Positions 1 through 11,605 of a stretch of 64,000 bases of DNA are shown here, one piece after another (position 1 is the first letter of the stretch; every line of letters begins with the position of its first letter). This DNA is from Lagopus muta (Eukaryota; Chordata; Aves; Galliformes; Phasianidae). A program made the translations under genes and the position numbers. The notes beneath the pieces are model-generated. The model saw only the letters and a program-made list of their open reading frames with translations. It was not told the origin of the DNA and searched no databases. Location: contig NC_064442.1 in NCBI RefSeq assembly GCF_023343835.1, positions 19,764,501 to 19,828,500 on the forward strand, read 5' to 3'.

Positions 1-1290
1 CAAAGAAGAGTTGGGGAAACCCCTGAAGTGCAGGCACACACAAGTCACGTAGCTGTGGAGTGCGGAGCTTCTGGACTCTTTTCTGCCACAGCACTGCTTT
101 CTTCATCAAGGTCGTTTCTAAGGTTCTGTGTGCCATTCCTGAAACAACGAGCATTTTACACATTCTGGTCCTGCTGCCATTCAAAGCATTGCCTTTTCAT
201 GGCTGGTGCGGACCTAGAGTTACTCATGTTGTACTGGAAAGGGCCTAGAGATGATCTACTCCAATCCTCTGTGGGTTGCAGGCACACCTAGATGAGGTTT
301 CTAGGTGGGACACATCACCCTTTGTAGATCTCCCCCACTACATGGAGTTTTCGTGTAAGTCCTGGCCCTAACTGCACTCCACTCCTTCAATTTCCCCTGA
401 TGACTGGTTTACTTACTGGCCGCTTTTGTGAGGTAAGAGGCATTTTTGGCCACCAAATTGGAATGCCTCCACCTGAGAAGGGGCTGATGTGTCGGACACC
501 AGAAGTAACCTGGGGCTCTCTCTGATGATTTTCCCATGCAGACATGCATGGACACTTGAACAGCTCCTCCTGCTCTTAAAGTGGCCATCTTTTTCACCCA
601 GCATTTCAGTCCCAGCTGCCATGGGACATCAAAACATTCCCTCCCCTCTTCAGAGTCCCAGTGCTGCATGGTTTCTTTCCCAGGACACCCATGTGATTGT
701 GATGCTGAGAACTGCTGCGGGAGATCTGTCCTGCCTGGTCAAGGGCTTCAAGACCTGTCTGTCTGATCTAATCTCACCCTGGATGCAGGGTCTTCAGCAC
801 GACATCTCTCGCTGAGGGAGGCAAAGCTGAAACACAGAACAAAAGACCATTGCTGTTTTTCTTCAATATCTCAGCAGACATAATTTGATGCTTTTCCATT
901 TTGTTTCTAGGTCCGTGTTATGAAAGAGCCTGTATCTTATTTTGCTGACACAGTCAGCAGTTGTCACATCCTACCTGCAGGTTGGATTGGAAATTCTGGC
1001 AGCATTGGTGAGGTTGCTGTGATAAGTAGTTGTGCTCACCAATAAGTGGACTTAGTCACAGTCAAATTAATCCATGAAGAACACTAAAACTCACCTCTTC
1101 AGTACTCTAAATGAAGGCACTCAGGCTCAGTCTATGAGGAGGTTTTTTTACTTTTTATTATTGTAGTGACACAGCAAACTGTGGTTTGAGTTCAGGCTTT
1201 GGTTTATGATCATCAAGGCTGCATTATATAAGGTTACATAACATATGTGAATCTTCTTCATTTATGCGGGGGTCTTTGTTGTTTGGGGAG
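1..1290. other. No supportable gene; unassigned sequence
   Basis: Short open frames on both strands overlap one another and show no family signature. One plus-strand frame near 690-770 contains a Cys-Leu-Val-Lys-Gly-Phe run that recalls an immunoglobulin constant domain, but the rest of the fold is not visible. I see no RNA gene or recognisable repeat here. Confidence 0.5.
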
Positions 1291-1520
1291 TGTATGGGAA
1301 CTGCTGAGCCACGGTCTGAACCTCTGATTGATCACCTGAAGCGAGCACTGAGTCAGACACGGGAGCACAGGTGAAGGCAATTCAGCTGTGCTGCCAGAAG
1401 GGGTGGAGCCTGGCTGCACCTCTCCCAGACCCATTTAAGAGCTGGCTACCAGTAGGGAAGGATCTCTTCTGGAGATCCACTCTGCTGGAGTTTTGTAATT
1501 AAGCTCAGGATATGGGTATG
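1291..1520 (+). repeat. LTR-like dispersed repeat, copy A of four
   Basis: This element starts with TGTATGGGAACTGCTGAG and continues through a GATTGATCACCTGA block, a CACAGGTGAAGGCAATTCA block, a GGGGTGGAGCCTGG block and a TATA-like TTTAAGAGCTGG, then GGAGATCC, ending near a GGTATG/GGTAAG donor-like site. The same blocks recur in the same order, in minus orientation, near 52.3-52.5 kb and 37.2-37.4 kb, with a partial copy near 29.6 kb. The TG start and the TTTAA box suggest a solo LTR or a promoter-bearing fragment. I do not know the family name. Confidence 0.7.
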
Positions 1521-4190
1521 TTTTCTATCTGTTCTCTTTTTGTTATTATAATTTGCTTTGCCTAACTCTATTGTTTATTTTGTAATTATAACTTCTTAAT
1601 ATTCTTTGATTATACAGAGAGGTATCCTACTCCTTGCTTATCCATGCTTATTATCCTATCTGAATTTGGGCACAAGGACACTTAATCTCTTCTGATTTGT
1701 TGCTGTTTTGGACTTGTGCCTCATCTCAGATTTCTCATCCTTGTTTTTTATTTATGGTCACCCTGAGAAATGTTGTATCTCAGGAAGATTATTTATCTTA
1801 GACAAGTAGGATGTCTGGAACTTACAGCAGAATCTCAACCTTGAGCGAAATACCTCATCCAGAAAAAAATGTCAAACAAACAGCTTTTGAGACAACACAA
1901 ACACCATCAGCAGAAGATCCAGCTCTTGGGCAAGTCAAAAAGTTCTTTCCTCTGGCCCCTGTACCAGCACCACACTGAGAAGTCCAGTCTGGAAATATCC
2001 CAGTAGTCAGAAGATGCTGTCCTGGGGGCGGCTGGTACTGCATCAGCACTTCTCTCCAGCACCCTCATCTGGAGGCCCTGGGAGGGAAACTAAGGTACAC
2101 TGAATAAAGAGAAAGCCTCTGGATAGGCCTTGCCTGGGGAAAGCGAGAGATGTCCTGGGAGGGAAGAGAGGGGCAGAACAAGGACTGATGGTTCTTAACT
2201 GCTGTGGGGCTACATGAACAGCACCCTCCAGCTGGGGTGCTCTGATCACACCACTGAGGATTAACAGTGGGGGCTCACAGAACCCAGGGTTATCTAGTAG
2301 TACCTAGAAGTATACTTGGGGCATTTCTCACAGGTGTTTGCATTGGAGAACTCAGAGATGACTGCCAGAAGCTGCATGGAGAGAGAAGAAGGGAGGGCTG
2401 CTGCAGCCACTAGGAGGAGCAGGACACAATTCTGTGTCTATGAGCACAGTTTTGACACTGATGAGTAGGGTTGCTGGTCAAGCAGCTGCTTTATGCTTCC
2501 CTTCCTCCTAGAGAGCACAGCTCAAGTCAGTAGTGCTTCCCCTTCAGTTTCTCCACTCTGATTTTAACAAGGCTGACTTTTGTCTGTTGGGAGATGTCTC
2601 ATGGGGTCTGGCCGTAGATCAAGGCCGTATATGAGGTGAAGCGAGTGAGTGGCTCAATGCCTTAAGGCAGCTGGTGTTTGTGGGGGAAGCTGGGTGGATT
2701 TGGAGTAGGACACGCTGCGTAATGAAGATACAAGGTACTGCTTTGAGTTTGGTAGAAGAAAAGCTAGGTTGTGTTATTTGTAATCAAACCCCAGCCAACT
2801 GTTTGGAAAGCAGCTAAACTTATAACTATACTACCAATTGACCTGTGTTTATAATCTCCTACTCATACAGGTTATCTACTCTGCAGTCTCCTCCTTATAC
2901 TTCCTCTATACACTTTTGCTGCTCAGCTTCTATTTGGCAATCGCTTCCCAGATCTGCTCCCATGTTGCATTAGGGGTACAAGTCTGATGTGTGCCTAGTT
3001 GAGAAGCACTCTCATTGAATAATAATGTTCAGAAAGGATGCCTTTGCTTTCTAAACTTCTCAGAGAGGAGTGTTGTCTCTGTGTTGTTGAGGCCAATATT
3101 TAGCAGAGAGGTGAGGCTGCTTTTCCAGCTTTATTCAAGCATCTGGTTGTGAGGCATAGAAATTAGATACGAGGAGTGTTTTTTGCACTCACTCAGAAAT
3201 TAAAATTCTGTTATCAATGCCAAGAAATTGCTCTGGACAAAAAATTTTGACCAACACAAACTTTTTCCCTCCCTAGCAACCAGATCTTTTATTCTGCTTT
3301 TTTTCATGGAGGTTTAGCAGCCTCAGGAAACACAGATTGAGATTTCTTTCTGTTCTGCCAGGACAGTTGCATTTTTTTTTTCTTTTTTTCTGCTGACCAT
3401 CTAGAGGAACAGTTTCTCAAAGCATCCTAGGAGTCAACAGGTAGAATAAACTGCAAGCTCCATGGATGCTCTTTTGCTGCCATCTTTTGGATAATTAGGG
3501 CATCCTCATTTCAATCTCTGCTAACTGAGTGAGGAAACCCAAGTCAAATCAATTCTGCTGGCTTTTTGCTGTGCCACACCCTGAAAGGTTTCAGGAAATT
3601 CTGTTGTCTCTTGTAAACATCCATTTCATTGTTGAGTAAAAGGAGACATGGAAGAAAGGGGGAAAGAGTAGGCAAAATGGGCAGGGGATGGAAAGTGGAA
3701 TTTCTGTTATTGTCCATCCAAAGGTTCATGCTTCCCATGTATGTCACTAGTGGCATTCAATTACAGGGAAATCTTCTGTATCTGACTTCTGAGCTTGACT
3801 TGAATTTCTCAAGGGCTGTGAAAGGTTTCTACAAGTACATTGAGAGCAAAAGAAAATAGATGACCGAAGAGTTATGACTAGCAATAAGAACAGAGAGATC
3901 ACAGACAAAACAGTTCAGTATAAAGGAGATTAAGATAAGTTATCGCTAGCTACTAACAATAGAAGAATGAAAAGAATAAGGAAATTAAAAGCACCTGCCT
4001 ACCACGCACCCCCTTCTAACTCCTCACAAGCAGCATAGGTGAATGGTGGCTCAGTCAATATAGTTTTATCTGTGCTGTTTCTTCATTATCACTTTCTTTG
4101 TCTGTTCTGTTGTGGGGCCACTCTCACACAATATAGTCCTTCCCAAACTGATACACTGTGAACTTCCCATAGACTGCAGTTCTTAAATAT
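1521..4190. other. No supportable gene
   Basis: The stretch has moderate GC content, short T-rich tracts and only short, unsupported open frames. I recognise no conserved domain, RNA gene or repeat boundary. Confidence 0.5.
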
Positions 4191-5075
4191 CTGCTCCAGT
4201 ATGGGTCTGCCACACCATTCTTCAGGAGTGGACTATTCCAGCATGGGTTCCACACGAGTGGCAGCTCCTAGCAGATCACCTACTCCACCAAGGTTTCCTC
4301 TTCATGGGTTGCAGTTCTGTCCCAGAGTCTGCTTCTGCTGAGATCTCCATGGGTTGCAGCCTCCTTGAATCCAGATGCATGTGCTCTACCATGGGGTTCT
4401 CCATGGCCTGCAGTACAAATATCTGCGATGGTAGATATCTGCAGGGACACAGCCTGCACCACCATGGTCCTCTCCACAGGCTGCAGGAACACCTCTAATC
4501 CAGCACTTGAAACACTCAGTCCTTTCTCCTCCTTCAATGACCTTGGTTTCTACAGAGTTGTTTCACATTTTCTCACTCTTTTTTCCTAGCTGTTATTGCT
4601 ATGCTTTTTCTTCCATTTCTTCAGTGTAGTATTACAGAAGACCAACTAGTGTTTCTCACTAGCACAGATTTGGCCAGCAGCAGGTCAAGCCATCTGGAAC
4701 TGGCTCTGACCTAACACAGGGCAGCTTCGGGACTCTTCTTGCAGTGGGCACACTTGCAATCCCCCAGCTACAGAAATCTTGCTGTATAAACCTAATAAAC
4801 TGTTGCAAGCAGTGTTTAACAGTAGCAAAAAAACAGTGGTGCATTATCAGTGTGGTTTTACTGCATTTGGCTGGGATGGGGCCACTGATGGAGTTAATAA
4901 TACACTGATGTTTTGCTGAATAGTGCCTGCGCAGAGTCAAGTGTTCAAACAATGGCTACCCCTCCCCACCAGCAGGTAGGTTGGGTGTAGGCAAGAAATT
5001 CAGAGGAATATAGCTGGGACAAATGACCAGCTTTGGCCACGGGGATATTCAGTGCCAATGGAAGATTAGAAATCA
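4190..5075. repeat. Old ERV-type avian interspersed repeat with internal GGSYTGCAG motif array
   Basis: Between 4,300 and 4,490 a short motif of the form ATGGGYTGCAG or its variants (ATGGGTTGCAG, ATGGCCTGCAG, ACAGGCTGCAG) recurs about every 40-70 bases. It is followed by a TTGGCCAGCAGCAGG block and later by a GGGATATTCAGTGCCA block near 5,041. From general knowledge this order resembles an old LTR-type repeat common in bird genomes, but I cannot name the family. Open frames here are repeat-derived. Its boundaries are approximate. Confidence 0.55.
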
Positions 5076-5666
5076 TCCAAGACTGTCCCAATAGTGGAAG
5101 AAAGTTCAACTTGTTACCTCCAGCAAGCCACTTTGGGTTCTCCTGCTGGCTCTCACCTCTGCTGAACCTCTTTCCTTGTCCTCTCTCCTGGTTTCCTCTT
5201 TTTGGGAGGCTCTGGAGGAGTGATTCTCTCTCCTCTTTTATTCATGACACTACACTTTTCCTTCTGCAATGTGGATTACACTTCCCACAGACATAAACAC
5301 ACATTACAGAGACCTGTTCACCATTCTTTTCTTCATCACCCTTGGCACAGGTCAGCACAGTCCAAATCCTACCTTTAAGAACCACTTTTTGCCAGTTGCT
5401 CTACATTTTGCCTTGCTGTTCTGTGTGACTCAGAAGAGAATTCTCATAGGGTTAAATTTTCCCAGCAAACCACTACATTTGTCATTCCCTAAGTTGTATC
5501 CCCACCCCACGAGAGAACACATTATGCAGAAAGTTTGAATACTTCCTCACAGCCCTTGCTGGTGAGGCTGAGATGTCCTCAGACACTATGCAGATCTTAG
5601 CCACACCTCTGGTTCTGAAGTATTACCAGACATTTCCACATCTCTAGGTGTTCCAGGGAGAAAACT
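5076..5666. other. No supportable gene; flank of the provirus
   Basis: Two overlapping plus-strand open frames of under 90 codons show no domain signature. The stretch ends at the presumed 5' LTR of the endogenous retrovirus. Confidence 0.5.
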
Positions 5667-5979
5667 GTTGTGTTGAGGACTGGCTTGAAAAACAAGGCCA
5701 TGTTCAGAGTATCGAGGATATGGTAACGGTGTAAAGGAATTTGGGTAAACAACTCGTTGCAAGTTGTTCTGTATGAAAAAGTCATTGTGAGGGGTAGGCA
5801 GAGTGGGAAATTTCGTGTTGTCACGGTTACAGGTTGATGTGAATGAGCCATAACAAATGAGAATGCAACAAGTATGCTTAAAAGTTATATATTCTATTGC
5901 TCTACCATTAAACGTTGGACTTATCTGCTAACTCGTATCAAGTCGTCTCTAAGTAATTGCCCAGAATCCCGCTCCCACA
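5667..5979 (+). repeat. 5' LTR of class II-like endogenous retrovirus
   Basis: The LTR is inferred from a TG start (TGTTGTGTTGAGGAC) and a CA end (CTCCCACA) placed directly before the primer-binding site. Inside are a TATA-like TTATATATT at 5,885 and a polyadenylation-signal variant ATTAAA at 5,907, in the order expected for U3-R-U5. The length of about 313 bp is plausible for an avian ERV. The left boundary is the best TG candidate and is not fixed, because no 3' LTR remains for comparison. Confidence 0.7.
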
Positions 5980-5980
5980 A

Positions 5981-5998
5981 TGGCGCCTGAACAGGGAC
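5981..5998 (+). other. Retroviral primer-binding site, tRNA-Lys type
   Basis: The sequence TGGCGCCTGAACAGGGAC differs by one base from the well-known site complementary to the 3' end of tRNA-Lys3. Avian leukosis-type viruses use tRNA-Trp, so this element belongs to a different lineage. Its place one base after the LTR end supports both calls. Confidence 0.85.
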
Positions 5999-6074
5999 CA
6001 GGGGCCATCTGAAAAGCTTTGGGGATTTGTTGCGGGAGGAAGGACGCAGGTCGAGAAGGTGCACTAAAACCAGA

Positions 6075-7855
6075 ATGGAAGACGACATGGAGTTGGAGAT
6101 AGCCCTGTTGCTATTATTAAGCTTCTTAGAGAAGTGAGGAGTGAAGCTCAGTGCCAAAGCCTTATCATTGTTAGTTACGACAGGCTGGGCAAAAGGGCAT
6201 TTTAATGACTTGAGTACAAGTCTTTTCAAAATTAAGGAAAGGCGAGATTTCAGTGATGCTATTTGGGATGCTGTAGTAGATGGGGAAAAGTGGGCTAAAA
6301 GGATGCAGAGCCCATGGTGGGAGGTTATTAACTGCCTAAAGAAATACCAAATAGAGAAAAATACTGTCAGGAATGTGATGCAGGTGTTGGACCCGGCTGA
6401 GGACAATAAAGATGACAGGATCGGTGTTCAGGGTAGGAGGACAATCCCTTTTCGAACTATCACCACCATGATTATGTTGGAAGCTTGTGATCTGAGCTTG
6501 TCACATTGGACTGCCCCAGAAAAGATTGAGCCCACCTCCCCCCCCACAGCCTATCCCACCCATGACAGATGGAGCAGATAAGTCTACCTGCCCTAGACTG
6601 CCAGTAACGACCAATCCCTGTGAATCCCGAATTGGGGGAATCGTCATCCGACGATGACGAAGCTGCCTCTCAGGAAAGGAAAGTTGGTGGGAGACTGGGG
6701 GGACATGGTGGCTTAAGCATGCAACCTAAGGGGGGTGGGGAGTCGTCAGCAATAATAAGGGATGCGGTGCTGGAGGGGGAATGGGACGTAGCAGGAACGT
6801 TGTCCCAGGGAGTATTCCCGGTAATTCATCAGCCTGGGCAAGGGAACGTGCAGGTTGCCAGATATGTACAATTAGATTGGAAGCTGTTACAACAGTTACA
6901 TAATACTGTGGTTGTTTATGGGCTGCACTTGGAGGTGGCCAGGCAAATGTTACAATGGCTATGGTTCACAAATATGATGGTGCCAGAAGGTATTAAGCAA
7001 ATAATGAAACTGATTTGCTGACCTTCCCAATTTATTGTGTGGGAAAAGGCTTGGCGGACGGAGTGTGAGGCTTCAACCAGGGTAAATAGGTCCCCGGGCG
7101 ACCCACTCCTCCATGTGACTGCTGACATGTTAGTGGGGATGGGCAATTATGCAACCATTGAGATTGAGATGACTTTTCCTGCACCCTTTCTATGGGAAAC
7201 TATGCGCTGCGCTCGAATGGCCTTGCAATTTGTGCCCTCGGAAAAGATGCAGCCACAATACGTTACAATTAAGCAATCGGACAGGGAATCATTTTCTTCC
7301 TTTATAGACAAATTAACAGATTCCCTAATGTCTGAACCTTGCCTCACTCCAGAATCCAAGGAGATTATGCTAAAAGCATTAATGGTAGAGAACGCCAATG
7401 CAAAAACACAGAGTATCCTAATGCAGTTGCCACGATCAGCCAATTTGGCAGATATGATAGAAAAGGTGAACCAAAGTGGTGTAGACGCATCTGCAGCTAT
7501 GACTGGGAGAGCAGTGGAACAATCAATGCATGCCTCAATGGAATCAGTCACTACCGCTTTAACAGCTGCACTAAGACCATTGGGGATAAAGGAGAGGGTT
7601 GAGTTGCGAGGGTTATGCTATAGGTGTGGGAATAGGGGACATATTTGGAGACAATGTAGGGAACGGGTTTGGTGTGAAAACTACAAGAATGCTTCACATG
7701 CAACTTTAATTTGTAAACGGGGTCTGGGAAACTGGCGAAAGAGTGCTCTGTGTCCGAGCAGCAAGACACAAATACCAGTGCAAGCCAACTACAGCCAGCC
7801 ACCAGAGGGAGTCTGGGATCAGACTTGGTTACCACAGTATGACCCTTGTAAATAG
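6075..7855 (+). pseudogene. gag: ERV gag, degraded
   Basis: The likely gag start is the ATG at 6,075, about 75 bases after the primer site. The frame meets a TGA after some 20 codons, and further stops or frame changes fall near 6,580 and 7,020, so no full Gag can be made. The matrix-like part (6,141-6,580) has a tryptophan-rich helix region. The capsid part (about 6,830-7,600) keeps the QG-rich entry and a major-homology-region-like ESF..FIDKL stretch. The nucleocapsid part near 7,615 has one intact zinc knuckle (C-X2-C-X4-H-X4-C). The second knuckle lacks its second cysteine. The order MA, CA, NC and the neighbouring dUTPase suggest a betaretrovirus-like element. Confidence 0.85.
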
Positions 7856-8535
7856 CCAGCCCACTAAGATAGCCTCCACCACTTCAGGACCAATAATAAT
7901 TCAGGGAAAGTGTTATGGAGCATTGTTAGTGGGACATTCGTCGGCATCAGTTAAGGGTATAATTGTGATCCCAGGGATTATAGATGCTGACTATACTGGC
8001 ATCATTATGATTATTTGTTACGCCCTCAACCCTCCTATATTTATCCCTGCTGGATCTCGTATTGCACAACTGATCCCTCTGGCCCAGGAGTGGAAAAACA
8101 CAGGAGGAGAACTGAGGGGGAGTCGCGGGTTCGCTAGCACGGGTAGCATGGCCATGTTATCGTTAAATATGCAATCAACACCCACCATTCAGCTGCGCAT
8201 GCATCTTAGCACCGGTAAATGACTGGGAGATATTAACAAACAAGTCACTATTACTGCCCTCTTAGACTCCGAGGTAGATATTACCATAATAAGCTTTGAT
8301 TGTTGGCCTTCATGGCCCGCTCTTCCAATTGATAAAGCGGTAGTAGGAATTAGAGGCCACCAGGTAGGGCTTAAAAGCTCATATCCAATTCAGTTTGAGT
8401 TGGAAGGACAGAGGGCATGGACGACTCCCATTATTCTTCCACTTCCCCCAGGTGTACCCTCTCTCATCAGAAGGCATATTATGTCCCAACTGTGTTTCAG
8501 GCTTGTTTCTCCCTCAGTGGTTTTTCAGGCATGGC
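7743..8535 (+). pseudogene. pro: ERV dUTPase-protease region, degraded
   Basis: The frame from 7,743 to 8,222 carries a dUTPase domain. It shows a P-G-I-I-D-A-D-Y-T-G segment, then an AGSRIAQLIPL motif, and ends near a RGSRGFASTG C-terminal loop. A retroviral aspartic protease follows at about 8,225-8,440 after a frame break. Its catalytic Asp-Thr-Gly is altered to Asp-Ser-Glu, which should abolish catalysis. dUTPase followed by protease between gag and pol is the betaretrovirus arrangement. Stops and the altered active site show that the region is inactive. Confidence 0.82.
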
Positions 8536-9854
8536 CCCTGAGCAAAACCCTCAACCCATAAAGCTTAACCGGAAAACGAACAATCCCATATGGGTGGATC
8601 ACTGGCTGTTATCCCAAGAAAAATTGATTGAGGCAAGAAATTTAGTGCAAGAGCAATTGAAAACCGGTCATATCATCCCATCTAATCAGCCCCTGGAATA
8701 CCTCTATATTTATTATTTGAAAGAAATCAGGTAAATGGAAATTATTACATGATTTGTGGGAGGTTAATAAGGTTATGGAGCTGATGGGAGCACTTCAGCC
8801 TGGGTTGCTATCCCCAGCAATGATTCCCCAGGGATGGCACATCCTGGTGATTGATCTCAAAGACTGTTTTTGCACAATATCCCTGCACCCAGAGGACTGT
8901 GAGTGGTTTGCTTTTACGGTTCCTTCAACCAGTTGCACTGCTCCGGTGGAGTGCTACCATTGGAGTGTGTTGCCTCAAGGCATGAAAAACAGTCTTACCA
9001 TTTGTCAGACCTATGTACCCCTAGCCTTAGTTCTGATCCACAAGAAATGGCAGAGTGCCATGATCATCCATTATATGGATGACATCCTGATCGCCACCAA
9101 GGAACCGTTGCCTATAAGTCACTATAAGTCAATTTGCCTGGCTAGAGATCAAATTAAGACAAGCAGGTTTGCAAATTGCTCCTGAGAAAGTACAGTGCAC
9201 CCCCCTAAACCTCCCCCCCCCCGGAAATATCTGGGCTGATTGCTATTGGAAAGTCAGATTCGGCCATTAAAGACAGAACTCTGGCAGTTACCAAAGACGT
9301 CACATGAGATGCAGACTTTTATGGGGGACATGGAATGGTTATGGCCTGTTGCAGGCATCCTTCTGAGCGAGATCACCCCCTTGCTGAAATATTTGAAGGG
9401 AACAGAACCAAATTTCCTGATTACCCTTGCAAAGGCTGATAAGCGATTGGTTCAGTCTTTAGCTCAAAACGTAGCAAACAGCTTTGTCAGCCAAAGGATT
9501 GAGGAACAGCCACTATGCCTCCTCCTCTGTTACTGCTTGCATGATATCCTGTTTGCACTCATTGATCAAAAAGAAAAAGGAGGAGTGCAAGGGCTGGAGC
9601 GGCTCTTTTTGGGGAGCCCCAAAACAACGGTGCGGTCTGTACCAGAGACAGTAGCACAATTGATAAGCAAAGGACGATTGCGATGTATAGAACTAGACGG
9701 CAAGGAACCAGACACGATAATGCTGCCATTCAAGAAAGAGCAATTGGACTGGTACTTGCTTCAGAACTCTCATCTTACAGAATCTCTCTTGAATTTTTTG
9801 GGAGATATTTTGTGCTCTATTCCCCCAATCCCAGCATTGCAGTGGGTTCTGTCT
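8536..9854 (+). pseudogene. pol: ERV pol, reverse transcriptase part, degraded
   Basis: The start of RT is visible near 8,560 with a PIWVDHWLLS segment. The palm continues in another frame from 8,754 with the LKDCF catalytic Asp segment, the LPQGMKNS motif and an intact YMDD box near 9,075. A frame break falls around 9,185-9,240, where a run of C lies, after which the thumb and connection continue to about 9,850. At least three frame changes are needed to follow it. The element is then interrupted by a CR1 copy. Confidence 0.88.
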
Positions 9855-10219
9855 GGAGAAGAGGAGGGTCAGGAGAAACCTCATTGCACTCTACAACCTC
9901 CTGAAGGGAGGTTGTGGTAAAGAGGGATTTGGCCTCTTCTCCCAGGCAATGAGCAGGACACGGGGTAATGGCCGCAAGTTATATCAGAAAAGGTTTAGAT
10001 TAGACATAAGGAAGAACTTTTTCTCTCAGAGAGTGGTCAGGCACTGGAGTGGCCTGCCCAGAGAGGTGGTGGAGTCACCGTCCCTGGCAGTGTTCAAGAG
10101 GTGTCTGGATGACATGCTGCGTGATATGGTTTAGTGCTAGTGGTGGCAATGGTGATGAGGAGACAGTTGGACTAGATGATCTTGCAGGTCATTTCCAACC
10201 TTGTGATTCTATGATTCTC
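9855..10219 (+). mobile_element. CR1 LINE 3' end inserted in ERV pol
   Basis: This is a typical CR1 3' untranslated end. It contains GAGAAACCTCATTGC, a block reading ACATAAGGAAGAACTTTTT, the GGAGTGGCCTGCCCAGAGAGG block, TCAAGAGGTGTCTGGATGACATG, GATGATCTTGCAGGTC, and a tail of the ATTCTATGATTCT octamer repeat. It splits ERV pol cleanly between the connection and RNase H regions, so it inserted after the provirus. CR1 copies are usually 5'-truncated and lack clear target duplications, as here. Confidence 0.9.
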
Positions 10220-11248
10220 AGGAGGGCATGGGTCCCAGTACTGATGGGACGCAAAGTGCCTGTACAATCGGCCCCTGGACAGTCTTCATGGATGCTGGGA
10301 GGTGAAACAGCCAGAGCCGCTGTTGTATGGAAAGAGGATGGGCACTGGAATCATGAGATATTGGAAAGGGAAAGGCAGGACTCCCTTCAAGTCTTAGAGT
10401 TGCACATGGTGATTTGAGCCCTCTCGCTTTGATCTTCAGAGCTGCTCAATGTTGTCACCGATTCACTTTACATAGCAGGTCTAGCCAACAGAATTGAGGG
10501 TGGGGAGACAAATTAAGAACGAACGGCTCTTCTCATTATTAATGACCTGGCAAGGACTCCTATTTATTCGAGAGCATCCTTACTGTGTGTTGCATATCTG
10601 AAGTTACAAATGTGCACGGGGTTTAGGAGAAGGAAACCAATTGGCGGACTCCTTGGTATCAGCAGGAGTGATCAACCAGGACAAGTTTACAGCAGCTTGT
10701 CATCATCATTCAATTTTTCACACAAACATGAAGAGCTTGATTTGATTGTTTCAACTGTCTAGTGAGACCACTAAAGGTATTGTCAGGTCGTGCCCAGAAT
10801 GTAGTCAGAGTGGACCTGGGTTGGGAATAGCAGTTAATCCTTGTGGTTTGCAACAAAACACTCTATGATAAATGGATGTAACACATGTCCTGACTTTTAG
10901 CAGGTTGAAATTTGTACATGTTTGCATTGACACATATTTGAGATTTTTTGGGTGACAGCCTTGTCAGGTGAGCATGCAGTGCACGTTAAAAAACATCTAA
11001 CTATCTGTTTTGGGGTAATGGGGGTACCTGAGAGCATTAAGACGGATAACGGTCCCAGCTACATCAGCAAATCTATACAGGACTTCATGGTGACATGGGG
11101 AATAAAGCACATTACTGGTATACCACACAATCCCACAGGCCAAGCTATTGTTGAGAGAGCAAATCAAACGTTGAAGCGATATATTGATCACATGAAAGAG
11201 GAAGACCCTACAGAAAAATTAGCAAAGTCTTTGTTTGTTATTAGCTAA
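10220..11248 (+). pseudogene. pol: ERV pol, RNase H and integrase, degraded and cut short
   Basis: RNase H resumes near 10,285 with a MDAGG-like first catalytic Asp segment (here spelled WMLGG in the frame read), the LELHMV segment, and VTDSLYIAG near 10,455. The integrase zinc-binding His/Cys part lies near 10,700-10,800. The core follows at 10,880-11,230 with a TDNGP second catalytic Asp and a [13 protein letters not shown] segment holding the third acidic residue. Several stops break it. It ends at an antisense CR1 fragment, and I found no env or 3' LTR downstream. Confidence 0.85.
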
Positions 11249-11605
11249 CCCTTCTGATGCAGCCCAGGATATAGTTGGCTTCCTGTCCTGCAAAGGCACA
11301 CTGCTGGCTCATGTCCAGCTGCAGTCCACAAGGTCTTCTTAAGCGGAGCTCTCTTCAATCCTTTTGTATTGACAGTGCAGGTTGCCACAACCAAGGTGTA
11401 GACCTTGTGCTTGGCTTTGCTGATCTTCATGAGGTTCACCTGGGCCCACTCTTCAGCCTGTCTAGGGCCCTCTGGTTGGCATCCTGTCCCTCTGGTGTGT
11501 CAACTCTGCCACACAGATTGGTGTCATCAGCAAACTTGCTGAGGGTGCAGTTGATCCCACTGTCAATATCATTAATGAAAATAGTAAAGATCAGTTCTAG
11601 TGCAA
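11249..11605 (-). mobile_element. CR1 LINE internal fragment, antisense
   Basis: The plus strand reads the reverse complement of CR1 ORF2 and distal sequence. It includes CTTCTGATGCAGCCCAGGAT, CATGAGGTTCACCTGGGCCC, GGTGTGTCAACTCTGCCAC and CATCAGCAAACTTGCTGAGG. Both CR1 ends are missing. It abuts the broken end of the ERV integrase, so its insertion or a later rearrangement probably removed env and the 3' LTR. Confidence 0.85.

Noticed and set aside
489..815. Plus-strand frame with a Cys-Leu-Val-Lys-Gly-Phe run resembling an Ig constant domain
   Set aside because: Only one strand of the fold matches; the second cysteine, domain length and splice sites are not visible, so it may be chance.
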